64,000 bases of DNA from Deltaproteobacteria bacterium (GCA_016196825.1 JACPWY010000015.1:1-64000), one strand, 5' to 3'; positions 8,226-16,380 are shown, counted from the first letter of the stretch. Translations and numbers: made by a program. The notes: generated from the sequence alone by a model not told the origin.

Positions 8226-10982
8226 GTGTTGGAGTTGACCTCGACCAAAACGGAAAAGCTGAACCACTCAGCCACAACACTTTCTCTCGCTCTGTCCCCT
8301 CACGGAAAGCTTTACCTCCACCAGGAACCGGATGAAGGCGGAAGTCTCGATGAAAGCTCCCGCAATCGAATCAAGGAGGGGTTTGGAAAAAGCTCGGGAA
8401 GGGGGCTTCTCGTTCTTGCCGGAGACGAAATAACCTCCCATCTCTCCCCGGTTTTCTCTTATTTTCGTGATATTGGACGGCGCTACCTGACCGAGGTCTG
8501 CCGGCTTCCCGAAGACGGCGCCAGTCGGATTCCAGAGATTCCGCCGCCGATCAGTGCCTTAGAAACGCTCTCGTTGAGTCCCCCCCTCATGCGGGGCGCT
8601 GAGTATTTGAACGCAGGTGTCCTCGAAGCGCTTTGGAGGGAAATGGACCAAGGGTTTCGGGAAAACGCGGCGAGCCTTCCGGGAGGGATGAAGGCTTATA
8701 TTGAAACTCGATATCCCCGCTGGCACATGGTGGGGCGAGTTTGTTTTCACCTCGCGGAGAACAAGTCGAGCCCCGATGAGCCTTTTGCTTTTCTGGCGAC
8801 CTATACGACCAGGCTATCCGCCCAGGCGAAGCCTCAGCACTTGCCACTCGGAAAGGCGCTTGATCAATCAAAAGGGGCACGTGATCGCTCCGCACTCCTA
8901 AGTCTTCTCTTGCCCATACAAAGGGCCGGAGAGAAGAGCGCGCTCGTGAAGGAGATGGTGGAATCAGGGGAGATTTATCATCCCTGCGCCTGGACGCCTT
9001 CCCAAGCCTATCGATTCCTGAAGGACATTCCCATTTTCGAGTCAAGCGGCTTGACCATTCGCGTGCCCGATTGGTGGAAAAGTAAGCGACCGCCTCGTCC
9101 CGAAGTGTCCATCAACATCGGGAATAAGAAGGCGTCGGCGTTGGGCATTGATGCCATGCTGGATTTCCAGATGAGCGTCACCCTCGACGGTGACGAACTG
9201 ACACCTAAGGAATATGATGAGCTTCTTGCCGCCAAGGGAGGACTTGCCCTCATTCGAGGTCGCTGGGTCGAGGTCGATCCGGATCGGCTCAAAGAAGCTC
9301 TTGCGCATTGGAAGGCAGTACAGAAAGCGGCGAGTGAATCTGGCATCTCTTTTATCGATGGCATGAGGCTTTTATCGGGAGCCTCGATCGACGCCGCGAG
9401 CGCGGTGCCGCAAGAGTCGATCTCATATTCGAATGTCAGGGCCGGAGAATGGCTGTCGGCGGTACTACAAAATCTCAAAGTACCCTCACGATTAGATGAT
9501 TTGAAATTCGGGGAGGAACTTCGGGCACGGCTTCGCCCGTACCAGGAGGAGGGCGTAAAGTGGCTTTGGTTTTTGAACCGTATTGGCCTTTCCGCCTGTC
9601 TTGCCGACGACATGGGCCTTGGTAAGACCATACAGGTGATTGCTCTGTTTCTTCTTTTGAAAAAAGAAAGGGGCCAAGAAAGAGGTACAGCCAGCCGTCC
9701 GCATCTTCTCGTGCTTCCGGCATCTCTTATAGCGAACTGGAAATCGGAAATGGAGCGGTTTGCGCCGAGTTTGAAGCTCTTTGTCGCGCATACTTCTGCT
9801 CTCCCCGCGAGAGAGCTGAGAGAGCCCCCCGGAAACTTGGGAAGTGGATACGATGTGGTTCTTACGAGCTACGGCACGTGCTTACGCCTGCCATGGATTC
9901 AGACAATCGACTGGGATGTCGTTGTCCTCGATGAGGCGCAGGCGATTAAAAACCCTTCAGCTCAACAAACACGCGCGGTGAAAAATCTCAAAAGTCGTAC
10001 GCGACTTGCCCTGACAGGAACACCCGTTGAGAACCGATTGTCCGATCTCTGGTCGATTTTCGATTTCTTGCAAAAGGGTCTGTTAGGATCGGCCAAAGCC
10101 TTTACGGACTTCTCAAAAAGATTGGGCGAACGGGATAAAAATCCATATGGGCCTCTTAGAGAGCTTGTGCGCCCTTATATCCTGAGAAGGCTCAAAACCG
10201 ATAAAAATATCATCGCGGACCTACCGGACAAGACCGAAGTCCGCGCATTTTGCTCGCTCACGAAGCTTCAGGCGGCGCTCTATGCGGAGTCGGTCAGCGC
10301 TCTCTCAAAGGAAATCAAGGTTTCGGATGGCATCCGACGGCGTGGCGTGATTCTCGCGTTTCTCATGCGCTTCAAGCAGATCTGTAACCACCCCTCGCAA
10401 TGGCTCAGCGACGGCGAGTACCTCCCCTCCCAGAGCGGGAAGTTCGCGCGTCTTCAGGAGATCTGCGAGGAAATAGCGGCCCGCCAGGAAAAGTGTCTCA
10501 TCTTTACCCAATTCCGGGAGATCACCGATGTGCTTTGCCGATTTCTGGGCGGAGTGTTCGGTAAAGCCGGTCTTGTGCTCCACGGAGGAACACCGGTGAA
10601 AAGGAGAAAAGAAATTGTCGATTGCTTTCAGGACGAACTGGGACCCCCGTTCCTGGTGCTTTCCTTGAAAGCGGGCGGGACCGGGCTGAATCTGACCGAG
10701 GCCAGTCACGTGATTCATTTCGACCGGTGGTGGAATCCGGCGGTCGAGGATCAAGCAACCGACCGCGCCTTTCGGATCGGACAGAAAAAGAACGTACTCG
10801 TCCATAAGTTCATCTGCCGGGGAACGGTCGAGGACAAGATCGATGAGATCATCGAGTCGAAGAAGGCGACCTCACGCGAGCTTTTGGAAGGGGGAACGGA
10901 GCGTCTTTTGACGGAAATGAACAATGAGGACCTCATCAGGCTTGTCTCTCTTGACTTGAATCGGGCGCTGGAAGAAAAATAG
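8226..10982 (+). CDS. SNF2-family DEAD-like helicase/ATPase
   Basis: 918 residues, GTG start directly after the upstream stop. The region around residues 275-370 resembles the SNF2-associated DUF3670 domain. The helicase core shows motif I (D461-DMGLGKT), motif II DEAQ (569-572), motif III LTGTPVENR, and the C-terminal lobe ending with DQATDRAFRIGQ (842-853). This is the architecture of bacterial SNF2 proteins such as B. subtilis YwqA. Family members are DNA translocases that remodel protein-DNA complexes; they usually do not unwind DNA. The next gene encodes the SWIM protein that commonly accompanies this family. The protein looks complete. A short copy of its motif III region is preserved in the scar at 17857. 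Confidence 0.92.
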   Translation: MLELTSTKTEKLNHSATTLSLALSPHGKLYLHQEPDEGGSLDESSRNRIKEGFGKSSGRGLLVLAGDEITSHLSPVFSYFRDIGRRYLTEVCRLPEDGASRIPEIPPPISALETLSLSPPLMRGAEYLNAGVLEALWREMDQGFRENAASLPGGMKAYIETRYPRWHMVGRVCFHLAENKSSPDEPFAFLATYTTRLSAQAKPQHLPLGKALDQSKGARDRSALLSLLLPIQRAGEKSALVKEMVESGEIYHPCAWTPSQAYRFLKDIPIFESSGLTIRVPDWWKSKRPPRPEVSINIGNKKASALGIDAMLDFQMSVTLDGDELTPKEYDELLAAKGGLALIRGRWVEVDPDRLKEALAHWKAVQKAASESGISFIDGMRLLSGASIDAASAVPQESISYSNVRAGEWLSAVLQNLKVPSRLDDLKFGEELRARLRPYQEEGVKWLWFLNRIGLSACLADDMGLGKTIQVIALFLLLKKERGQERGTASRPHLLVLPASLIANWKSEMERFAPSLKLFVAHTSALPARELREPPGNLGSGYDVVLTSYGTCLRLPWIQTIDWDVVVLDEAQAIKNPSAQQTRAVKNLKSRTRLALTGTPVENRLSDLWSIFDFLQKGLLGSAKAFTDFSKRLGERDKNPYGPLRELVRPYILRRLKTDKNIIADLPDKTEVRAFCSLTKLQAALYAESVSALSKEIKVSDGIRRRGVILAFLMRFKQICNHPSQWLSDGEYLPSQSGKFARLQEICEEIAARQEKCLIFTQFREITDVLCRFLGGVFGKAGLVLHGGTPVKRRKEIVDCFQDELGPPFLVLSLKAGGTGLNLTEASHVIHFDRWWNPAVEDQATDRAFRIGQKKNVLVHKFICRGTVEDKIDEIIESKKATSRELLEGGTERLLTEMNNEDLIRLVSLDLNRALEEK

Positions 10983-11019
10983 CTGGATTTTAAACGGAAA
11001 TTGGCGGTCAGGGGGTCAG

Positions 11020-11919
11020 ATGGGTTACGGGCGTTACCGCAACTATGATGACGATGGTGGCTATGGCTACGGAGGGTGGCCTCGTTACGTTCCCGTGGCG
11101 GAACGAAAGCGAAAAGCCGCCGCCAAGATCGCAAGCCTAAAGAAAAAGGGGGAGGAAATCAGCCCCGTAATGCTTCGGGGGCGGACGATAGCAAGCACCT
11201 TCTGGGGAAAGGCGTGGTGTGAAAATCTTGAAGCCTACAGCGATTACTCCAACCGTCTGCCCCGGGGCAGAACCTATGTGCGCAACGGGAGCGTCCTAAA
11301 TCTTCATATCGTGGAGGGAAAGGTGAAGGCGTTGGTGCAGGGCTCTTCCTTATATAAGGTGGAGATTGCCATTCGGCCCGTGGAGACGCCTAGATGGCGG
11401 TCCCTGGTGCAGGAGTGTTCGGGCAAAATCGATTCTCTGGTGGAACTGCTTCAGGGAAAGTTCGCGACGAGCGTGATGGCGGTAATGACGAACCCCAAGC
11501 TCGGTCTCTTTCCCGCGCCCAAGCAGATTACCCTCAAGTGCTCCTGCCCCGATTGGGCGACAATGTGTAAGCACGTAGCGGCCGTACTCTATGGCATAGG
11601 TAGCAGACTTGACGAGCAACCTGAGCTTCTTTTCGTCCTCCGCAAGGCAAATCACCTAGATCTGATTACGCACGCGTCCGTGGATTCCTCCCTCAAGAAG
11701 GGCGCGGAAGGCAGAAAGACAAAGGTTATCGAGGAGTCGAGTCTAGCCACAGTTTTTGGAATCGAGCTTGATTCAGCCGCCCCGTCGTCCGAGACGAAAG
11801 CTTCGCCCGTGGCATCCCGTCTTCGCCGAACGACTCGCAAGCCTGTCGCCACGAAACGAGGTGCCGCCAAAAGGAGCATTTCCAAGCTTGGCCGCACTTC
11901 GAAAAGGCAGAAGGCGTAG
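11020..11919 (+). CDS. SWIM zinc-finger protein
   Basis: 299 residues, start preceded by CAGGGGG. The N-terminus (MGYGRYRNYDDDGGYGYGG) is Gly/Tyr-rich; residues about 60-110 include the family block STFWGKAWCENLEAYSDYSNRL. A SWIM finger follows: C174-x-C176, C183-x-H185 (CSCPDWATMCKH), a Zn2+ fold for DNA or protein contact. The C-terminus is Ala/Lys/Arg-rich. This is the YwqB-like partner of SNF2 helicases, 37 bp downstream of the helicase. It probably recruits or regulates the translocase. Its C-terminal VIEESSLATV and SKL.R.SKR segments recur in the scar at 17857-17958. Confidence 0.88.
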   Translation: MGYGRYRNYDDDGGYGYGGWPRYVPVAERKRKAAAKIASLKKKGEEISPVMLRGRTIASTFWGKAWCENLEAYSDYSNRLPRGRTYVRNGSVLNLHIVEGKVKALVQGSSLYKVEIAIRPVETPRWRSLVQECSGKIDSLVELLQGKFATSVMAVMTNPKLGLFPAPKQITLKCSCPDWATMCKHVAAVLYGIGSRLDEQPELLFVLRKANHLDLITHASVDSSLKKGAEGRKTKVIEESSLATVFGIELDSAAPSSETKASPVASRLRRTTRKPVATKRGAAKRSISKLGRTSKRQKA

Positions 11920-11928
11920 GAGGTATTT

Positions 11929-12864
11929 ATGGGCAAGATGGCAATTCGACTAAAAAACCTTTTTGATCAAGCTATCCAAGAAAAAGTAATTTCGCTTAAA
12001 GCGATGTCCGAAGCAAAGAAAATGGCTGCCGAAAATCTCAAGAGTATGCCGTCCGCGGATAAACTGATTGAGGATGAGCGAGATCCACTACATGCGATCT
12101 ATGCGAACACACTAAACCTGATCTCAGTGTTTGGGGAGCAAGCTACGACCCTGCCCCCTTTGCACCCGATTCATGATTTCATCACCAAGTGGCAAGATAC
12201 CTACGTCCCTGGTTTGCCGCCCTGGAGTCCGGTTTCAAACTCCTACTTCACCTGTTGGACAATGCTGGACGCGGCTTTTGGGGAAGACAGAGAAACGATC
12301 GGTACATGTTTTTTATCACTTGTTGACCGCCTTCCGCTGAATCCTATTCAAATTGAAGTTGCCAGAAACTTGAATCAGTCCCGGATGGGGATTTACGAAG
12401 TGTTGCAGATCAAAGGGCAGTTGTTTCAGCTTCGGGAACTCATCACTGACAAAAAGCTCACCGCCTTTATTTGCTCCGGATATGTTGGCAGCGTAGGGGA
12501 TCTTATTTTTGTCCGTCTTGTACCTCCGCTGGCGAACTCGGTGGACTACTTTGTTGGGTTAACGACGCCTTATCAATGCGTGCAACAATCAGAAGAAAAC
12601 TGGCTTCAGTATTTTAAGCGTCATGATGTCACTTCCAAAACTGTAGGGGTTGAGGCAAGGCTTCATCGCCACCTAAAATATGGAAAGAACCGCACCTACT
12701 GGAGTGAGTATATTTTTTACGGTTACTCTAATTTCGGCCCAGGCGTGATTCTGCTGGCGGGCTTTCCCGATCAGCCGAACACACAGCCACAGCACGATAA
12801 GTATCAAGAATCGGCAAAACGTGTTCGTGGCGGACAGCACGCCAGTGGGTTTCCAGTGGGTTAG
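11929..12864 (+). CDS. Unknown 311-aa protein closing the SNF2-SWIM operon
   Basis: 311 residues; a strong Shine-Dalgarno sequence (AGGAGG) and only 9 bp from the SWIM gene place it in the operon. The N-terminal 60 residues are helical and charged. Residues about 135-200 (SRMGIYEVLQIKGQLFQLRELI...GSVGDLIFVRLVPP) resemble the small beta-barrel of some SEC-C-associated proteins, a weak similarity. It is more AT-rich than the helicase gene, so it may have joined later. The last codons (SGFPVG) and stop lie inside the end repeat 12841-12865, so the native C-terminus may have been changed by integration. Function unknown. Confidence 0.75.
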   Translation: MGKMAIRLKNLFDQAIQEKVISLKAMSEAKKMAAENLKSMPSADKLIEDERDPLHAIYANTLNLISVFGEQATTLPPLHPIHDFITKWQDTYVPGLPPWSPVSNSYFTCWTMLDAAFGEDRETIGTCFLSLVDRLPLNPIQIEVARNLNQSRMGIYEVLQIKGQLFQLRELITDKKLTAFICSGYVGSVGDLIFVRLVPPLANSVDYFVGLTTPYQCVQQSEENWLQYFKRHDVTSKTVGVEARLHRHLKYGKNRTYWSEYIFYGYSNFGPGVILLAGFPDQPNTQPQHDKYQESAKRVRGGQHASGFPVG

Positions 12865-12865
12865 G
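12841..12865 (+). repeat. Element-end repeat, right copy
   Basis: GCCAGTGGGT followed by TTCCAGTGGGTTAGG, nearly identical to 2458-2481. It overlaps the stop codon of the 311-aa gene and lies 115 bp before att-like site b. The pair supports 2.4-13 kb having been one integrated unit. Confidence 0.4.
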
Positions 12866-12875
12866 AGAGATGAAA

Positions 12876-12956
12876 TCCGAGGAAATCGGAGGAAACCGAA
12901 GGAAAGCTCACCGAATGGATATCGTCGACAAAATTGAGAAATCCCAAATTGTCGAC
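12876..12956 (+). repeat. Direct and inverted repeats beside att-like site b
   Basis: Three related 9-10 bp repeats (CCGAGGAAAT, CGGAGGAAAC, CGAAGGAAAG) run from 12877 to 12905. They are followed by an inverted repeat whose arms GTCGACAA and TTGTCGAC lie at 12924 and 12949. The arrangement resembles recombinase or excisionase binding sites next to an attachment site. The stretch 12865-12980 has no gene. Confidence 0.4.
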
Positions 12957-12980
12957 AGGTTATAGATCGCACGTCGCAAT

Positions 12981-12996
12981 CCCGTCCGCCCCGCCA
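12981..12996 (+). repeat. tRNA-3'-end-like repeat (att-like site b)
   Basis: CCCGTCCGCCCCGCCA, identical over 16 bases to site a (2392-2407). On the minus strand it forms the last codons (WRGGR) of a serine recombinase C-terminal fragment. Large serine integrases usually lie beside their att site, so this position supports an attachment-site role. Confidence 0.5.
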
Positions 12997-13221
12997 ATCC
13001 TCAGATCCTTTCATAAGCAAAACCTTGGCAAACGGTTTTTTCAGTTCATAACGGACAGTTGTACCCTCTAAGAGTTGGTTCGATAGTAGGGAGTTTAGGA
13101 GGAGACGGCGTTGCAGAGGATTTGCCGAAATCCATTGTGATTTCGCTGTAGTCGCCAGTTCTAGAATACCTTTAGCAGTTTCGCAGCAAGCATCGTTTAT
13201 GGCGAGACTTGCCTGCTCCAA
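12981..13221 (-). pseudogene. Large serine recombinase, C-terminal fragment
   Basis: The frame reads GILELATTAKSQW, then NPLQRRLLLNSLLSN, then YELKKPFAKVL, the typical C-terminal end of resolvase-type large serine recombinases (…LELA.KA…KR.LL..LLSN…RKPF). The catalytic domain and zinc-ribbon region are absent. The 5' side is fused at about 13215-13225 to an IS3 OrfA fragment, and the 3' side runs into att-like site b without its own stop, so the native end is lost. It is a relic of an integrase that probably used this site. Confidence 0.65.
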
Positions 13222-13430
13222 TAGAGGCGCTTGAGCTTGCCATTTTCGGCTTCCATCTCTCGCATCTTGCCGGCATCGCTGACCTCAAGCCCCCCGTATC
13301 GCTTTCGCCAGTTATAGAACGTGTGCAGGCTTACCCCTGCCTTGCGACAGACCTCGGTGGGATGAATGCCGCTATCGGCCTCCTTCAGCGCCCCGATTAT
13401 CTGCTCCTCCGTGAATCGCGACTTTTTCAT
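13197..13430 (-). pseudogene. IS3-family OrfA fragment
   Basis: MKKSRFTEEQIIGALKEAD followed by VCRKAGVSLHTFYNWRKRYGG is the HTH region of IS3-group OrfA. Homology ends near EAENGKLKRL; the last residues (YWSRQVSP) are not from the family, and no OrfB follows. The IS was broken by the junction with the serine recombinase fragment. It is not functional. Confidence 0.85.
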
Positions 13431-13534
13431 GTATCAGGTCCTTTCTAGCTATCTAGACCCGCTACTTTGAGGTTTCAATTGGTTACCTTTTTGGGGGGAT
13501 GGTCAGTTGATTGTTGTCTTGTTTCAGTGTGTTG

Positions 13535-13568
13535 AGAATCGTGCGGTTAGACTCCCGTCCGCCAGCCA
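13535..13568 (+). repeat. tRNA-3'-end-like repeat (att-like site c)
   Basis: TTGAGAATCGTGCGG followed by TTAGACTCCCGTCCGCC. It aligns with site a over more than 30 bases (TTGAGAA..CG.GCGG.T.GACTCCCGTCCGCC in both), then reads AGCCA instead of CCGCCA. The longer match shows that sites a and c share flanking sequence as well as the core. Confidence 0.45.
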
Positions 13569-13651
13569 TCACTTAAGCACTTGAAATCACAAAAAAAAAT
13601 GACGAATTGCAACATGGCGTACATGTGCGAACTATTTCATACCTTGAAACG

Positions 13652-13672
13652 GTATACCTGTATGAGGTATAC
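13652..13672 (+). promoter_or_regulatory. HigBA operator palindrome
   Basis: Perfect dyad GTATACC-N7-GGTATAC ending 8 bases before the HigB start codon. HigA-type antitoxins bind such palindromes to repress their operon, so this is the probable autoregulatory site. Confidence 0.65.
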
Positions 13673-13680
13673 TCTCTTCT

Positions 13681-13968
13681 GTGGCGATTCTATCCTTCGC
13701 TGATGAAGCAACAGAGATTTTCTTTAAAACGGGTCGCACCAAGCGCGTAGGATGGGCGAACATCAAGTCGGTTGTCGCTAGAAAGTTGGACATGGTTCAC
13801 TACGCAGCAGAACTATCTGACTTGAAATCGCCGCCCGGCAATCGGCTCGAATCCCTGACTCGGGATCGAGTTGGTTATCACAGTATTCGAGTGAACGATC
13901 AGTGGGGGATCGTGTTTCGCTGGACGGAGTCGGGTCCAAGCGAAGTGGAAGTCACCGATTATCACTAG
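13681..13968 (+). CDS. higB: HigB-type RNase toxin
   Basis: 95 residues from GTG. The sequence (EATEIFFKTG, VARKLDMVHYAAELSDLKSPPGNRLESL, GYHSIRVNDQWGIVFRW) is a complete RelE/HigB-family toxin that cleaves ribosome-bound mRNA. It is followed 10 bp later by higA and preceded by a perfect palindrome, the standard reversed toxin-first order. It looks intact and would contribute to stable inheritance of this module. Confidence 0.92.
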   Translation: MAILSFADEATEIFFKTGRTKRVGWANIKSVVARKLDMVHYAAELSDLKSPPGNRLESLTRDRVGYHSIRVNDQWGIVFRWTESGPSEVEVTDYH

Positions 13969-13978
13969 CGAGGTAGTC

Positions 13979-14278
13979 ATGAAAGCGATGTCGAGAAAAC
14001 CTACGTCTCCCGGAGAAATTCTAAATGAAGAGTTCCTTGTGCCTATGGAGCTAACCCAAAAAGAACTAGCTGACCACATCGGCTGCGACATTAAGGTCAT
14101 TAATCGAATCATAAATGAACGGACCTCAGTGACCGCCGAAATGGCTTTGAAACTGGCCTCTGCTTTTAAAACCACACCTGATTTTTGGCTGAATGCCCAG
14201 AAGGCACTTGATATATATGTTTCTCGTCGGAAGCTAACGAAACTTCCAGCGTCTCTCATGAGTCGGAAGGCAAGCTAA
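13979..14278 (+). CDS. higA: HigA-type antitoxin
   Basis: 99 residues. SPGEILNEEFLVPMELTQKELADHIGCDIKVINRIINERTSVTAEMALKLASAF is a full XRE-type HTH as in HigA/VapI antitoxins, and the typical segment TTPDFWLNAQKALDIYV follows. It neutralises HigB and represses the operon through the palindrome at 13652. No sign of damage. Confidence 0.92.
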   Translation: MKAMSRKPTSPGEILNEEFLVPMELTQKELADHIGCDIKVINRIINERTSVTAEMALKLASAFKTTPDFWLNAQKALDIYVSRRKLTKLPASLMSRKAS

Positions 14279-14299
14279 TGCGCCTCAAAGGAGCCCGGT

Positions 14300-14599
14300 A
14301 TGAAGAATAAACTATCACCTGAAGAGATAACCAAGCTCCGAGCTGAAACAGATCGGTTAATTCGATCTGCGATCGCTCCCATACGTTCTGAGCTTGGAAC
14401 AAATTATGAGACGGTGATCGAATATTTAGAGGCAAACGAATTTGGATTGGCATTGGAAGAAGTAATTGGCGTATTAGTCGAAGACCAAATCAAAGTGCCA
14501 GCATCAACAATTGGCGAGCTAAAAAAAATAGCACTGCGTATGGAGATGGAACCTTCTTCGGTGGCCATGGAAGGCCTAAAAAAGTTACAAACCAAATAA
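14300..14599 (+). CDS. MafI-like immunity protein, orphan
   Basis: 99 residues with RBS AAAGGAG. Residues about 40-90 (VIEYLEANEFGLALEEVIGVLVEDQI, then a short helical end) resemble MafI-family immunity proteins, which neutralise toxins of polymorphic secreted systems. No matching toxin is nearby. It is 21 bp downstream of higA and may be co-transcribed. The family call is moderate; it could be an unrelated small helical protein. Confidence 0.5.
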   Translation: MKNKLSPEEITKLRAETDRLIRSAIAPIRSELGTNYETVIEYLEANEFGLALEEVIGVLVEDQIKVPASTIGELKKIALRMEMEPSSVAMEGLKKLQTK

Positions 14600-14634
14600 G
14601 ACTCCTTCCTTACTCAAGCAAAGGAGCGACGAAA

Positions 14635-15105
14635 TCAATTGTATCCATGTTCGAGGATCCTGTTCACCATCTCGGGGTGCCACGCCTTGCCTCTTCGTTT
14701 TGTTGGGACACCAACCTTGTCTAGGAATGAGGCTATTTGGCGCAAGCTGAGACCCTGTGCTTTCATGTCCATTACGGCATCAATCACTCTTTCTTCGCCC
14801 GCATGCTTTACAACGGGTCTCCCTCGCGCTTTTCGCTGCCCACAGCGCGGTCGGGCAGGATTTCCATGTGGTTTGTGCGGTTCTCGGAGCGCAATTCCAA
14901 CTTTAATAAGCCCGCGCCGAATGGCCTCTTTGGAGGAGAAAATCAGCTTCGAAATGTGATCTATAGAGAGACCTTCAAGCACGTATTTTTGGTGGAGGAA
15001 ACTCCTATCCTGGCGCAATGGAATCCACCTGAACTCAATGAAATCAGATATTTCCCCAGTGGAGGAAACTGGTTCGCATAAGTTACCGATGGGCCGCCAT
15101 TTTTT
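14635..15105 (-). pseudogene. Recombinase-type helix-turn-helix protein, 5'-truncated
   Basis: The region from TTG 15018 codes RQDRSFLHQKYVLEGLSIDHISKLIFSSKEAIRRGLI and, near the end, MKAQGLSLRQIASFLDKVGVPTKRRGKAWHPEMVNRIL. The second part is the recombinase DNA-binding pattern found in large serine recombinases and in small accessory proteins. The frame stays open upstream (ISDFIEFRWIP) to att-like site d at about 15099 without a start codon, so the 5' end was lost there. Starting at TTG 15018 would give 127 residues. Confidence 0.55.
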
Positions 15106-15117
15106 TTAAACAACTGA
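15091..15117 (+). repeat. Boundary repeat (site d)
   Basis: GGGCCGCCA followed by a T-run and TTAAACAACTGA. The same order (CCCGCCA, T-run, TTAAACAACTGA) follows site e at 17026-17052. It marks the truncated 5' end of the recombinase-type gene, consistent with a recombination boundary. Confidence 0.4.
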
Positions 15118-15260
15118 TTTAATTAATCTAAAGTTTTTACGATCTAGATTTGCGGGACACTGCGGGATAGGACCGCTTTCCAAAGCAGCTTGTGACCGCT
15201 CCGAACCGCTGAATCCCTTTGTCTCCAACGCTACCTTAAGCACGCCATTCAGTGCGTTTG

Positions 15261-15416
15261 CTACCTTCTGCTTTTGAACAGAAGTCTGCGAGACGTACCG
15301 TAGGAAACCTGAGAAGCGCTGTTTTCGGAAAGAGCCTTTAATCGCCAGACGTTCGTATTTTTGTTGAACGTATTCCATGTGCCATCGAGGAACAGCGCGA
15401 TTTTCTTTTTTGCCAT
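15261..15416 (-). pseudogene. DUF2235 hydrolase, N-terminal fragment
   Basis: 51 residues beginning MAKKKIALFLDGTWNT and continuing NTNVWRLKALS, then stop. K-x-I-A-L-F-L-D-G-T-W-N is the hallmark start of DUF2235 alpha/beta-hydrolase proteins, a family that includes type VI secretion phospholipase effectors. Only the first roughly 40 of several hundred residues remain. The sequence downstream (15106-15260) is unrelated and unidentified. Confidence 0.7.
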
Positions 15417-15440
15417 TGGTTGCCCCTCCGTTCTTCGAAG

Positions 15441-15851
15441 TTACGCCACTTCCCTAAAATCTATTTGGTACGGACTGCTCGGCAGATAGATCACTATCTT
15501 CGAATAAGGAAATGTGAGAACCGGCACTTTGGACTCTCTGCCATCCTTCTTTTCTTCCAGACGAATGAAACCCGTTCCTTCTAGCGACACGCAGTCGCGT
15601 AGAACCGCGGCGAAGTCCCTGTCCACTAGTTTAGCTAATTCATAGATTGAACCTGGTTCCCGATTCGCAATGACCGTCAGTATTTCAATCTTCTGAATCG
15701 TCATAAAACTTCGAAATGCGGTAACCGACTCAAAGAGGATTAGGTGTGTGGGTTGCACAAGTTTCTTCTTCTTTGAAAGTGCAGTAGTGACCTCGGATTT
15801 AAAGTCGTCCAGAGATTTGAATCTGATCTCAAGTGTGTCAGTCTTTTTCAT
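15441..15851 (-). CDS. tumA: TumA-type antitoxin (HVO_A0114-like HTH)
   Basis: 136 residues. Residues 40-115 (ILFESVTAFRSFMTIQKIEILTVIANREPGSIYELAKLVDRDFAAVLRDCVSLEGTGFI) form a winged HTH of the HVO_A0114/COG4190 antitoxin type. It overlaps the upstream toxin frame by 14 nt, the usual coupling of TumE-TumA pairs. It should bind the toxin and repress the operon. Confidence 0.75.
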   Translation of the reverse strand: MKKTDTLEIRFKSLDDFKSEVTTALSKKKKLVQPTHLILFESVTAFRSFMTIQKIEILTVIANREPGSIYELAKLVDRDFAAVLRDCVSLEGTGFIRLEEKKDGRESKVPVLTFPYSKIVIYLPSSPYQIDFREVA

Positions 15852-16149
15852 TTTTAAGAACCCTTTCTACTTCCGTCCAGAAGAAGGTGAGAGCAGTTTT
15901 GTAGTCTTGAGATTCAATCGCGGTGCGTTTTGAGTGATTGTCAGGAAGTTCAGGGTGAAGATGGAAGCCAAGCGGTGCATGGTTATCGATGAGGAGGCTT
16001 GGTTTTCCGAGTTCGTAGTCCAGAAGGACGTATCTAGCCTTGATTCCATCCGGGAACCGCTGGGTCTTTGAAACCTGCTGAACCTTTATCAATACCGTGA
16101 ACCTCCTGCTAACCACTAACTTCTGGTCGATGAGAGTCACAGCTGCCAT
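15838..16149 (-). CDS. tumE: TumE-type toxin (DUF6516)
   Basis: About 103 residues from ATG 16149 (MAAVTLIDQKLVVSRRF...). GIKARYVLLDYELGKPSLLIDNHAPLGFHLHPEL matches the DUF6516/TumE core, in which a beta-strand is followed by a conserved His-containing turn. The frame extends to ATG 16188, and the GGAGG beside ATG 16149 is very close, so the start is uncertain. The toxin precedes and overlaps the antitoxin, as in characterised TumE-TumA modules. The molecular target is not known to me. Confidence 0.7.
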   Translation of the reverse strand: MAAVTLIDQKLVVSRRFTVLIKVQQVSKTQRFPDGIKARYVLLDYELGKPSLLIDNHAPLGFHLHPELPDNHSKRTAIESQDYKTALTFFWTEVERVLKNEKD

Positions 16150-16204
16150 CCTCCATATATGCCAGTGAGACATATCTTTGTAAAACATATATTGGGGCCT
16201 GGTG

Positions 16205-16372
16205 TTATCTTGTGCCGCCCTTATAAGGCCACTCTTGTATGCGTGCCGGTGAAAAGCGCACTAATCGCCCTACCTTTGAATAAGGAATCCTATTTTCCGA
16301 GATGAGTTGGTAAATATGCCTCCGAGACACCTTCAATTCCCGGGCAACGTCATTTACAGCCCAAGCAGAGAC
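16205..16372 (-). pseudogene. Excisionase-like HTH fragment
   Basis: The minus strand reads AWAVNDVARELKVSRRHIYQ, then ENRIPYSKVGRLVRFSPARIQEW, ending PYKGGTR and a stop. It is clearly related to the excisionase-like gene at 1977-2180 (…GGTK at its end). An in-frame stop lies two codons before the HTH and no start codon is available, so the 5' end has been replaced. It is the relic of a second element's directionality gene or regulator. Confidence 0.65.
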
Positions 16373-16380
16373 TTGGCGTT

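Noticed and set aside
12673..12980. Extension of the serine recombinase frame past att-like site b
   Set aside because: The open frame continues by chance into the antisense of the 311-aa gene; homology ends at the repeat.
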